A DNA stretch of 56,455 nucleotides from JAIPIY01 sp964489785 (GTDB lineage: Bacteria > Patescibacteriota > Minisyncoccia > Phycocordibacterales > UBA1006). The stretch spans positions 1-56,455 of the forward strand of contig CAZAZY010000002.1 in NCBI GenBank assembly GCA_964489785.1, given 5' to 3'. Numbering within the stretch: position 1 is the stretch's first letter; every line of letters begins with the position of its first letter. A program made the translations under genes and the position numbers. This document shows, piece by piece, positions 49,090-56,455 of the stretch. Under the pieces are notes generated by a model. That model had not been told where the DNA came from. It did no database searches and worked only from the letters and a program-made list of their open reading frames with translations.

Positions 49090-52000
49090 TTATTTTGCGT
49101 TATATTCTAACCATTCTTGTGACCTTCTGTCTTTTTCTCGTTCACGACCTTTTGATTGTAATAATGTCTGCATGTGATTATAAAATTCATTCAATATAAT
49201 CTGAGATTTATGTATAATCATTTCTTCTGAAGCTCCTTGTATGTAATAATATCCATCACCAAGTCTTTTTTGACTATCAAACAAAGAATCTTCAACATGG
49301 TTTTCCATAACACCTCCATATCCTGGGTATTTTTTTGTATTCAATACTGATTTTGCATTTACTGGACTATTTTCATATCCTTGTGGAGGTTTGAGAAAAA
49401 TATTGTTTATCTTTGTAAGGGTATTTACAAAATCTGGCGTTTGTGTGATTAACATATCACCACCTCGCATGCGCAAAGATTTTTGAAATTCTTCAGAATC
49501 AATATGTTGACCTTCTAATAATTTTTTATTTCGAGATACATCAATGTGTTCACCCGTATCAATATATTCCCCTTGAGGAGTTAACACATAACCATGAAAT
49601 TCACTATCGATAAAAGATTCATTATGTTGTCCAATAGCATCCATAATATCTTTTTTTAATTTCATCCACGCATATACAATATCTCGTTCTTGATCTGATA
49701 TAAAAGGCGACAACAAAGAACCGGTAGTTATTAACATTTTTTCAAAATCTTGAGGATTATTTCCTGGTTCACCAAATAAAATAGTCTCCCTACCCAAATA
49801 TTTATCACACAATTGTATTGCGATTCCCGCATAATGCGAAGTCATGATAGATTTTTCAAATTGCTCTACGCTGTCAGTTGCCATACCTTTTATTTCACAA
49901 CGATCACCAGATTGAACATGATCAGTAAAATGTTCAAATGATTTTTTATGTATATCTTTTGTATATCTTATTTCCTTTCCAGCAGTAACGCCAGTTAACT
50001 GCGCCACGGTAAGAAGGTTATGCAGAAAATGCATATTCTCATTCACATACAATCCATTATCACCCACTAATGATAAATGATATCCCCGAGGGGCATCTTT
50101 GTACTGCTTGAAATTCAAATCAAGAAAACCTGCTTCCTGTAACAATTTTATTTCGGCAATCAACATATAGGGATTATAATTTGGTTTTAATGCAATTTCA
50201 TGAATTGCATCATTTCCGGTACCAATATTTACACTTTCACTAACCAGCTGAATATCTTTTTTATATCCAAGAAAACTTTCTTCCCCATATTCATCTGCAA
50301 TTTCTTTTGTAACTTCGTATTCAATCCCCATAGAAACTTTACACCCATCAGGAATAGCTTCAGGATTATATTGATTCAAAATATTTTCAAATACATGCAT
50401 ACGACGTGCAAAACCATCAGGATTTTCTGTACCATATGCAGTAATTGCCAATGCAATCAAATGTTTCCCTTTGTCTCCATATTGATTTTCAAATTTTTCT
50501 AATGTGGCCAATATTGGTGTAGGAAGTTTTTCTGGGCTATTCGTAACCCAGAATGATTCTTGTATATTTTTCAATCGCGTTTCTTTTATTTGTTGTTGTT
50601 GATTTTCTTTTGCATATAGACGAGAAGCTGAAATAAGTTTTTCAAAAAGAATATCTTGTATAGAAATATCATCTGTATACCCCTCTCGCAAAAAAGAAAA
50701 TCTATGATTTCCAAGAAGATTTTTCGAGGTGTCATAATTTCCCTTTTCTAAAAATACCTGAAAAGCTGATTTTACTTTTTCTACCGCACCAGGTAATAAC
50801 ATGAGATGATCAGCATCTACATACGAAGAGACCTGAACAGCAAATTCATCATCACGGATATATTGCAATGCATTATTTAAAAACGGCTTTTTGGCTTCTA
50901 TATCTTGATGAAATAAAACAAGGCGTGCACTTTGACTACTATTTTCAAATGATTTTTTGATTTTCTCTTCTGCGCCAGATAGACATAATAAATCTATTAA
51001 AGCTTTTCCTTTTTCAAATACCAGACTTGTAAAAGTTATTGATGATATTATACCCATCATTGCTTTTTCTTTTAATTCTTTTGTAACCACCTCTTCATTT
51101 GATAATAAAATACTTTTTGCAATATTTGATCTATCGCGTATTAAAGATTCAACAGGGATATCTAGAAAATCAGCGTACTCAAAAATTTGACCAGCTGGCA
51201 CATTTGAATTCTGAAGAAATTGCTCTACATATTTTTTCTTTTCTTCTTTAGAAAACGAATCTGGAATCAAAGAAATTGGAATAATATAATTACTTTCCAA
51301 AAAAGTACTTTCAAAAGCATCTTTTGAAAGTACTTTTTTTAGAAGTTTTTCAATCACATCAGTATTACGTATAATGCTTCGCATCCAAACAGGAATAATC
51401 TTTTCACCATCACTTATTTTATAACCCGACGCCGTTCGAAGAAAATCCAGTCTCTCTTTAATATCAAAAATATCTGCGTATCGATTTTCTTGATCAAGTC
51501 TTTGTATATATATCTTAATCTTCTCCATGTGCGGAGATATTTCAGAGTTATTCAAAATTATTTCTGGATCTTGCTCCCAAATTTTCATTATTTCTTCTGC
51601 GGAAAAATCCTGTGTGGTTATTTCTTTTTCTTTTTTAATTCTTTTTTGCAATAAAGGGAATATGCTATCACCAGCATCTTCGTTTGTATCCAGTGATGCT
51701 AATTTAGTATCATATACATCGACAAGCTTTTGCATATCTACATTTTTATTTTCAACAACCGAAGAAAAAATTGCTTTCTTTATAAAAAAACCATCAAATT
51801 CATCCAAAGAATCCAAAACCAGATCTCCGTACGATGAACAAATATTCATTAATTCATTTAAATCTTTATCAAGATGAATAGATTCAGCAAATGCTTGTAT
51901 TTCAGTACGTATTCTTGACTCTTCTTCATCTATTGAATACTCATATTCTGTGTATGTTTGAAAATCTATCCCATAACCATCGAGACGTTGATTGATTTGC

Positions 52001-52537
52001 TTCCATCCAGAAACTGCTCNNNNNNNNNNCTTCGAATTCTTTTCTTACAGATTCTTTATCTTGAATTTCATTAATATTTTCTTTTTCTAATACAATTTTT
52101 GAAATTCCACCATCTTGATCCAATAATGATAATTTTCCTTTTGCCTTTATTATCTCTAATTCCGCAAGATCAACCTTGATTTGATAACTACGAGAATCTT
52201 CTTTATTTGATTCTAATTCGGACAAATTTTTCTCTGCACGATCGAGATTTTGTTGCAATATGACACACAGTGTTTCTTTTTCTAGTGCTTGCGCCTCTGC
52301 ATTTAATTCGCCCATTTTTTCCGTAATGTGTAATTCTTTTTCTATTTGTTGTACAATTTCTGGATTTTTTAGATTAGCAGAATTTACAATTTCTTGGATT
52401 TGATTATCTTGATCTATAAATTCTTTTGTTGTTGTATGGATTTCTTGCTGTGCCTTTTTTTGCACATCAGAAAAAGACTCCTGTTGTATTATAGACTCAT
52501 GTGGTTTTTCTTGGCTGTCTTTGTTTTCAATACTCAT
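49090..52537 (-). CDS. about 1148-residue protein with carboxylate-amine-ligase-like C-terminal domain, split by a 10-N gap
   Basis: Two frames join across the gap at 52020-52029. From ATG 52537 a helical, coiled-coil N-terminus (about 170 residues) runs into the Ns. Immediately beyond, another frame (AVSGWKQINQRLDGYGIDF) is open without a stop into the long 919-codon frame. Read through the ten Ns the phase is off by one, so the true gap is probably a multiple of three. The last third carries MGIEYEVTKEIADEYG, EIALKPNYNPYM, GYHLSLVGDNG and DRCEIKGMATDS. Glu-x-Glu, His and Arg-x-Glu in this order resemble amidoligase/gamma-glutamyl-ligase (glutamine-synthetase fold) enzymes. No exact family is assigned and the substrate is unknown. 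Confidence 0.7.
52020..52029. other. assembly gap, 10 N, inside a coding region
   Basis: Lies within the large ligase-like gene and shifts its apparent phase by one. Confidence 0.9.
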
Positions 52538-52713
52538 GTTTTAGTGGTTTTTATATCATTTTCAATTTCCCTTATTTTCTCTGATTCAATTTTTTCTCGA
52601 AATAGACGCATGATACTATTTTTTGTAATCAATAATTTTGAAAATTTTTGATAAAATTCATTTTTTGCAGACTGTATATTTTCTCTATCTTTTTCATTGG
52701 CAGAAGATTGCAT
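52534..52713 (-). CDS. small charged protein, 59 residues, operon leader gene
   Basis: A short frame from ATG 52713 to TGA at 52534 encodes a hydrophilic helical peptide (begins MQSSANEKDRENIQSAKNEF). Its TGA overlaps the ATG of the large ligase-like gene. A TATACT element preceded by TGA sits exactly 6 nt before its ATG, the same arrangement as murD, murE and alr. That makes this a real gene and the first of the operon. No family is recognised. Confidence 0.68.
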   Translation of the reverse strand: MQSSANEKDRENIQSAKNEFYQKFSKLLITKNSIMRLFREKIESEKIREIENDIKTTKT

Positions 52714-52719
52714 ATTGCC

Positions 52720-52725
52720 AGTATA
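52720..52725 (-). promoter_or_regulatory. -10 box of the ligase-like operon, 6 nt before ATG of the 59-residue gene
   Basis: TATACT preceded by TGA; identical layout to murD and murE. Confidence 0.72.
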
Positions 52726-52768
52726 TCATTTTTCTTATTTTTCCTCTATGCATCTTATGTGTCTGTGA

Positions 52769-52774
52769 TATACT
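52769..52774 (+). promoter_or_regulatory. -10 box of the gene at 52783, 8 nt before ATG
   Basis: TATACT preceded by TGA; divergent from the previous box. Confidence 0.68.
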
Positions 52775-52782
52775 ATATACAT

Positions 52783-53265
52783 ATGGAAAAAGAGTCTCGC
52801 AAACCAACATTACTTTCTTGGAAAACTTTGGAACATGTGCATCGACCACGTACAAAAGATTGGTACTGGGGTTTGGGCCTAACAACAATTGCTGGAATTG
52901 TCATAGCTATTTTGATTGGAAATGCACTGATTGGTGTGATGATTGTTATTATTGCATTTACGATATTGTTGTACACATTTCATCCTCCTATTACATTGAA
53001 TATTGCTGTAAACGAAGATGGAATTAAAATCAACAACAAACTGTATCATTTTGAAAATATTCATGCATATGATATTCATGATTACAAAGAAGAAACATCT
53101 TTGTTTATTGTATTAAAAGAAGGTATTTCGCCTTTAATTATTATCCCTATCAACAAAGATATTATTGCGTTGGATGATATTCACGAGATATTCCAGGAAT
53201 TTATTCCACAGGAACATATGCAGACACCTCTGATTCACAGAATCATGCATTATTTGAATATCTAA
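52783..53265 (+). CDS. two-helix membrane protein with cytoplasmic beta domain
   Basis: It has 160 residues from ATG 52783 (MEKESRKPTLLSWKTLEH). TATACT preceded by TGA is 8 nt upstream, which rules out the longer frame. A conserved-looking HRPRTKDWYWGLGL precedes two helices (AGIVIAILIGNALIGVMIVI and IIAFTILLYTF). The remainder (about 80 residues) is beta-rich and PH-domain-like in pattern. No named family is assigned. Confidence 0.7.
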   Translation: MEKESRKPTLLSWKTLEHVHRPRTKDWYWGLGLTTIAGIVIAILIGNALIGVMIVIIAFTILLYTFHPPITLNIAVNEDGIKINNKLYHFENIHAYDIHDYKEETSLFIVLKEGISPLIIIPINKDIIALDDIHEIFQEFIPQEHMQTPLIHRIMHYLNI

Positions 53266-53272
53266 TCTAATA

Positions 53273-53301
53273 TTGCTAAAATTGTAAATCAATGCTATAA
53301 A
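53273..53301 (+). promoter_or_regulatory. -35/-10 promoter of tRNA-Arg(GCG)
   Basis: TTGCTA, a 17-nt spacer and TATAAA preceded by TGC, about 35 nt before the tRNA. A TATCCAG/CTGGATA inverted repeat (53311-53332) lies between, possibly a processing signal. Confidence 0.6.
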
Positions 53302-53336
53302 ATACAGGCATATCCAGACCTTTTGCTGGATAGATT

Positions 53337-53408
53337 GCTCTCGTCGTTCAATGGATAGGACATGACTTTGCGGAAGTTAAAATATAGGTTCGATTCCTAT
53401 CGAGAGCA
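53337..53408 (+). tRNA. tRNA-Arg (GCG), no encoded CCA
   Basis: Acceptor GCTCTCG/CGAGAGC, D arm GTTCAATGGATAGGAC like the other tRNA-Arg here, anticodon stem TGACT/AGTTA with loop TTGCGGA giving GCG, T arm ATAGG-TTCGATT-CCTAT. The discriminator A is followed by CAT. Most bacteria decode CGU/CGC with tRNA-Arg(ACG). Confidence 0.88.
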
Positions 53409-53415
53409 CATTATA

Positions 53416-54114
53416 TTATAAAATACCCACAGCATAAGAAATTCTTATTGCTTCTTTTTCTTTTTTGATTTTCCTGATTTTTATCGAGATAATTTCATTC
53501 AAATACGCCACATGCGTACCTCCGCAAGGAATACAAAAATCACCATAAAATACCGTACGCATGGGTTTCCCATGTTGTAGTTTCGTATCATCAAAAACCA
53601 ATGTTGTTTTTATATCTCGAGAAATAATAGTATTACATGTTTGTTCTATATCTGATATTAATTTCTCGACAGATATATTTTCCATATCGCCCACATATTC
53701 AACATAAGACCCTTCTGGGAAATGGTATCCCTTTCCGGGTGTCCAAGGTATTTGTAATTCTTTTAATGCCATATCTATCACATGACCTGCACTATGCAGT
53801 CGTGAATGTAGTATTCTCTTTTCTTTGTCTACAAAACACAACATCTCCATACCAACTGATATATCACCCTGTTCTAGTATCCCAATATGGTGTACTGCAT
53901 CATCTATATATCGAACTTGTTGTACCTGAAATACCACAGCACCATCGAGTGTTTTCATCACCCCAGTATCATATGGCTGACCACCGCCCTGTGGATAGAA
54001 TACCGTTTGATCAAGTATCACAGTAACACTAGTTTCATTTTTTTGTATAGCAATAATTTTTGCAGAACATTCTGTTTGTTCCATATCTTTCATGTATAAA
54101 AGTTCTGTTTTCAT
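53416..54114 (-). CDS. alaX: alanyl-tRNA editing protein AlaX
   Basis: A 232-residue free-standing editing domain. TVFYPQGGGQPYDTG, HSRLHSAGHVIDMAL (HxxxH zinc ligands) and FCIPCGGTHVAYL (CxxxH ligands) match the AlaX/AlaRS editing site that removes Ser or Gly from mischarged tRNA-Ala. The ATG at 54114 (MKTELLYMKD) is chosen because TATACT ends 8 nt before it; the TTG three codons upstream overlaps that interval. It is convergent with tRNA-Arg(GCG). Confidence 0.92.
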   Translation of the reverse strand: MKTELLYMKDMEQTECSAKIIAIQKNETSVTVILDQTVFYPQGGGQPYDTGVMKTLDGAVVFQVQQVRYIDDAVHHIGILEQGDISVGMEMLCFVDKEKRILHSRLHSAGHVIDMALKELQIPWTPGKGYHFPEGSYVEYVGDMENISVEKLISDIEQTCNTIISRDIKTTLVFDDTKLQHGKPMRTVFYGDFCIPCGGTHVAYLNEIISIKIRKIKKEKEAIRISYAVGIL

Positions 54115-54122
54115 ATAGTCCA

Positions 54123-54128
54123 AGTATA
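54123..54128 (-). promoter_or_regulatory. -10 box of alaX, 8 nt before ATG
   Basis: TATACT; decides the start at 54114. Confidence 0.65.
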
Positions 54129-54210
54129 AACAAAGATGAACGATAAGTGAAATTTTATAGCAAAATAAACATATTTGTATCTTTTTGTTATATATGATAG
54201 ATTACAGAAT

Positions 54211-54858
54211 ATGATCAAAATACATGATGTTGTAGAATCTATTTTGTATAAAGATGAAGAAGCTCTGACTGCCCTATCTATGGGATATATGAATCTTTCT
54301 CAGTATGCAAAGCAAATAAAAAATCAGGTCGAGGATATGACAAAAAAAGATGTTGGCGTTGCAGGAATCGTTGTCACCCTGTCTCGTATTGCAAAGAAAT
54401 TAGATGGAAGAAATCCATTAATCCAAGATATCCAAATCAAAAACATAACTACAAAATCTCCTCTTTCAGAAATTGTATACAGCAAAACAACTGAATCTAT
54501 TTCCAAATTGGCAAAAATTTATGAAAAGGTAAAAACTGATACTGATGATTTTTTCACTATTACACTTTCAACTACTGAAATTACTGTTATCTGTAGTGAC
54601 AGAATTAAAACAGAGATAGAAAAAATATTAAAAGAAAAACCACTTATGGTGGTGAAAAATCTAGCATCTATTGGATTGGCATTAGATCCAAAATATTATC
54701 CCATGCCAAATATAACCTTTTCTTTGATTCGTAAAATCGCACAAAAAAGAATTCCTCTGGCGGAAACGATTACCACCCGCACAGAAATAATCTTTATTTT
54801 CGAACAAAAATACCTTGCCCAGATGGTTGAATTGTATATACCAAAAAATCATTCATGA
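54211..54858 (+). CDS. hypothetical protein with possible ACT-like regulatory domain
   Basis: It has 215 residues from ATG 54211 (MIKIHDVVESILYKDEEAL). The N-terminal third is helical (LSMGYMNLSQYAKQIKNQVE), winged-helix-like. The C-terminal two thirds contain DDFFTITLSTTEITVICSD and the segment NLASIGLALDPKYYPMPNIT, which recall aspartokinase-type ACT repeats. Proteins of this shape occur in Patescibacteria and archaea without known function. The assignment is tentative. Confidence 0.65.
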   Translation: MIKIHDVVESILYKDEEALTALSMGYMNLSQYAKQIKNQVEDMTKKDVGVAGIVVTLSRIAKKLDGRNPLIQDIQIKNITTKSPLSEIVYSKTTESISKLAKIYEKVKTDTDDFFTITLSTTEITVICSDRIKTEIEKILKEKPLMVVKNLASIGLALDPKYYPMPNITFSLIRKIAQKRIPLAETITTRTEIIFIFEQKYLAQMVELYIPKNHS

Positions 54859-54868
54859 AATAATATTT

Positions 54869-55771
54869 TTATTTATTATTTTTATAATCTTCAAATAATT
54901 GTTTTGCACTATCTTTTTCTTGATTCGATACCATCTTTACAGAAGCATCAGATTGTAATTCTTGTATAAAATCAGGCATATGTTCAATATACTCATTAGC
55001 TTTTTCAAATTCATCTTGATAGAGATAAGAGAGTAATTCTGTAATTTCATTTTGACTGTCAGCAAGTTTACCATATTCCAAGGCTTTATCTATATAAGCA
55101 ATAGCCTTTTCTTTGTCTTGATATCTATTCATGGCATCTTGTGCTGCGTGATGGTACCATAACCATAACATTTCAAACAGTGCCTGTTTTGCAACTTCTG
55201 ATATCTGAGAAACATCTATTTTCTCTAAATAATCTTTCATCTTATTTAAAAGATTATTCTCTTTGTAATCAAATGTATACACAGAGCTTTCAGCACCCAT
55301 GAGCTCTTGATCAAGTTGAAGAAAGCTGTCTTGAAATTCCTCTAATGAAGATACTCCAAATTTTTCAAAAGGTGATTCAATTCCAGAATCTTCTTTATAA
55401 ATAATTTCGATTTCTGATTCTGGAATAATTTTTACTGAAATTGTCTCACAATTAGTAACTATATGAGCATGATATCGATGATGCCCATCAATAATTTCAT
55501 AATCGTCTTCCACCACCCTGACAAGAATAGGTGGTAATTCATTTTTCTTACCTGCATTAATTAAATCAACTATTTCCTGAACCAATCGACTACTTTTTTC
55601 TGAGTGCATTTTTGATTCTGGTTCAAATCTCTTGATTTTTTTAATGGAAATTTCTTCTGGTGAAATATTTTCATGTACTGAAGAATCAACTACTGCACCC
55701 CTTTCAAAAGTACCAACAGTGATTATTATTTTCTTTCTTTTCTTGGGTTCTGAATTTCTTGGTTTTTCCAT
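54869..55771 (-). CDS. ParB/sulfiredoxin-like domain protein
   Basis: It has 300 residues. ILVRVVEDDYEIIDGHHRYH at about 95-115 matches the ParB-N/Srx nucleotide-binding motif (GHHR with preceding IIDG). The N-terminal 40 residues are basic, and the C-terminal half is helical, TPR-like in pattern (AMNRYQDKEKAIAYIDKALE). There is no HTH or C-terminal ParB dimer domain, so this is not the chromosome-partition ParB. It begins 2 nt after the NUDIX gene stop; a joint function is likely but unknown. Confidence 0.72.
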   Translation of the reverse strand: MEKPRNSEPKKRKKIIITVGTFERGAVVDSSVHENISPEEISIKKIKRFEPESKMHSEKSSRLVQEIVDLINAGKKNELPPILVRVVEDDYEIIDGHHRYHAHIVTNCETISVKIIPESEIEIIYKEDSGIESPFEKFGVSSLEEFQDSFLQLDQELMGAESSVYTFDYKENNLLNKMKDYLEKIDVSQISEVAKQALFEMLWLWYHHAAQDAMNRYQDKEKAIAYIDKALEYGKLADSQNEITELLSYLYQDEFEKANEYIEHMPDFIQELQSDASVKMVSNQEKDSAKQLFEDYKNNK

Positions 55772-55773
55772 AA

Positions 55774-56394
55774 CTATTTCTTAAACTGAATAAAGCCATT
55801 CTTTTGCAACCACGACCACAACATATCAGCACTTCGACCTTCTTTGATTTCTCTTTGTGAAAGTTTTTCAAAAATCTCTTCTGCAGACAAAATAACTGTT
55901 TCAATATCACCCTGTTCATGTTCTTCTAATTCTTGCTCTCCGATATCAGCATTTTTTACAATAAAATAATGCAAATCCCATTCTACAGAGGCTCCTGCTT
56001 TTGAAACTTCACCAGGAATAAATTCACCTCCTGAAATTCCCGCTTCTTCTTTTCCTTCCTTTTTTGCAGCAATTTCTGCCAAAGGTTCAATAGAATTACC
56101 TGATTCTCGATGTTGATCTAATTCGTTTAATGAATCAAACACCTTTCCACCGGGCAGACGAAAATCAAATCCATCTGCTTCGCGACGGATTTCCCTGGTC
56201 ATAAGAAGGGCTTTTGTACCATCTTTTTCTGTTTCGATGATTAATCTCACTCCGGGTGCACGAACCGTGGCTTCGAATGTTACGCCAGGTTTCCCTTCCC
56301 AAGTGACAATTTCAAACATTTTACCCCGGTATGCAATGGTAAATTTTGGCTTCATGGTTAATGTATTTTTACCTGTGTTAGATAGAGGTTCCAT
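55774..56394 (-). CDS. NUDIX hydrolase with interrupted Nudix box
   Basis: A 206-residue protein. FRLPGGKVFDS is followed by about 20 inserted residues and then AAKKEGKEEAGISGG. This is an ADP-ribose-pyrophosphatase-like Nudix box with an insertion, and the usual Arg-Glu is Lys-Glu. The core helix Glu pair (EEAG) is kept. TATGAT preceded by TGA lies 6 nt before the ATG at 56394, which supports this start over the internal ATG at 56355. It heads a two-gene operon with the ParB-like gene. Confidence 0.75.
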   Translation of the reverse strand: MEPLSNTGKNTLTMKPKFTIAYRGKMFEIVTWEGKPGVTFEATVRAPGVRLIIETEKDGTKALLMTREIRREADGFDFRLPGGKVFDSLNELDQHRESGNSIEPLAEIAAKKEGKEEAGISGGEFIPGEVSKAGASVEWDLHYFIVKNADIGEQELEEHEQGDIETVILSAEEIFEKLSQREIKEGRSADMLWSWLQKNGFIQFKK

Positions 56395-56400
56395 TTTTTC

Positions 56401-56406
56401 ATCATA
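56401..56406 (-). promoter_or_regulatory. -10 box of the NUDIX/ParB-like operon, 6 nt before ATG
   Basis: TATGAT preceded by TGA; decides the start at 56394. Confidence 0.65.
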
Positions 56407-56440
56407 TCATGTTGTAATTATTTTATCTATTTTTTTATGA

Positions 56441-56446
56441 TATAAT
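56441..56446 (+). promoter_or_regulatory. -10 box facing out of the window
   Basis: TATAAT preceded by TGA on the plus strand, 9 nt from the edge. A gene probably begins just outside. Confidence 0.5.
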
Positions 56447-56455
56447 TGAGTCACT

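Noticed and set aside
1..56455. Alternative genetic code with UGA read as Gly.
   Set aside because: Long conserved genes (murC, murE, nrdA, giant glycan enzyme) are intact under the standard code and several genes end at UGA in the right place.
1..56455. CRISPR array or insertion sequence.
   Set aside because: No regularly spaced direct repeats, cas genes or transposase frames were seen.

Overview
The window is AT-rich, densely packed DNA (mostly minus strand) that reads as a candidate-phyla-radiation (Patescibacteria/Parcubacteria-like) bacterium. This is inferred, not proven. The grounds are small genes with very short gaps, a near-complete murein precursor set beside many unrecognised proteins, pilM/N/O-type pilus genes, a surface protein with Tyr-Gly runs, a VKOR protein and a minimal tRNA set. 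UGA behaves as a stop, so the UGA-Gly code of Gracilibacteria/Absconditabacteria is not in use.

Layout. 0-8.6 kb: cell-wall precursor block read right to left (phosphoglucosamine mutase, nucleotidyltransferase, alanine racemase, MurE, MurD, MurC, a NUDIX enzyme, a CoaE-like kinase). 8.6-11.7 kb: class I ribonucleotide reductase, nrdB then nrdA, with the ATP-cone on NrdB rather than NrdA. 11.9-15.6 kb: a VIT1/CCC1-type transporter and a 1047-residue surface protein. 15.7-28.0 kb: surface-polysaccharide locus with a GT39-type membrane glycosyltransferase, a 1608-residue sulfotransferase/coiled-coil/glycosyltransferase/methyltransferase fusion, a Wzm/Wzt-type ABC exporter, a GT4, an NDP-sugar epimerase and a GT2. 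28.0-36.7 kb: small membrane proteins, a membrane dipeptidase, an unrecognised gene behind a probable switching RNA leader, tRNA-His with a duplicated 3' end, a VKOR fusion, a long envelope protein and a zincin-like protein. 36.9-44.9 kb: tRNA-Leu, ribosomal protein L19, a pseudouridine synthase, a macrodomain protein, tRNA-Val, tRNA-Arg, pilO/pilN/pilM, a tRNA-binding protein, RuvX and a peptidoglycan-binding protein. 45-56.4 kb: tRNA-Ser, two serine hydrolases, a HIT-like protein, a flavoprotein, an operon with a large carboxylate-amine-ligase-like protein, tRNA-Arg(GCG), AlaX, and a ParB-like/NUDIX pair.

Three assembly gaps matter. The 100-N gap at 46194 is flanked by identical 55-bp ends; collapsing them restores a complete hydrolase gene. 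The 10-N gap at 52020 splits one long gene. The 100-N gap at 37002 lies between tRNA-Leu and rplS.

Expression. About twenty gene starts have a TATACT-like (-10) hexamer, often with an upstream TG, only 6-8 nt before the ATG. Their mRNAs should therefore be leaderless or nearly so, and recognisable Shine-Dalgarno sequences are scarce. The clearest exception is the roughly 190-nt leader ahead of the gene ending at 30578. It has a -35/-10 promoter and three mutually exclusive helices (a 14-bp stem, a 14-bp antiterminator, a U-tailed terminator), and it is the best candidate here for an undescribed regulatory element.
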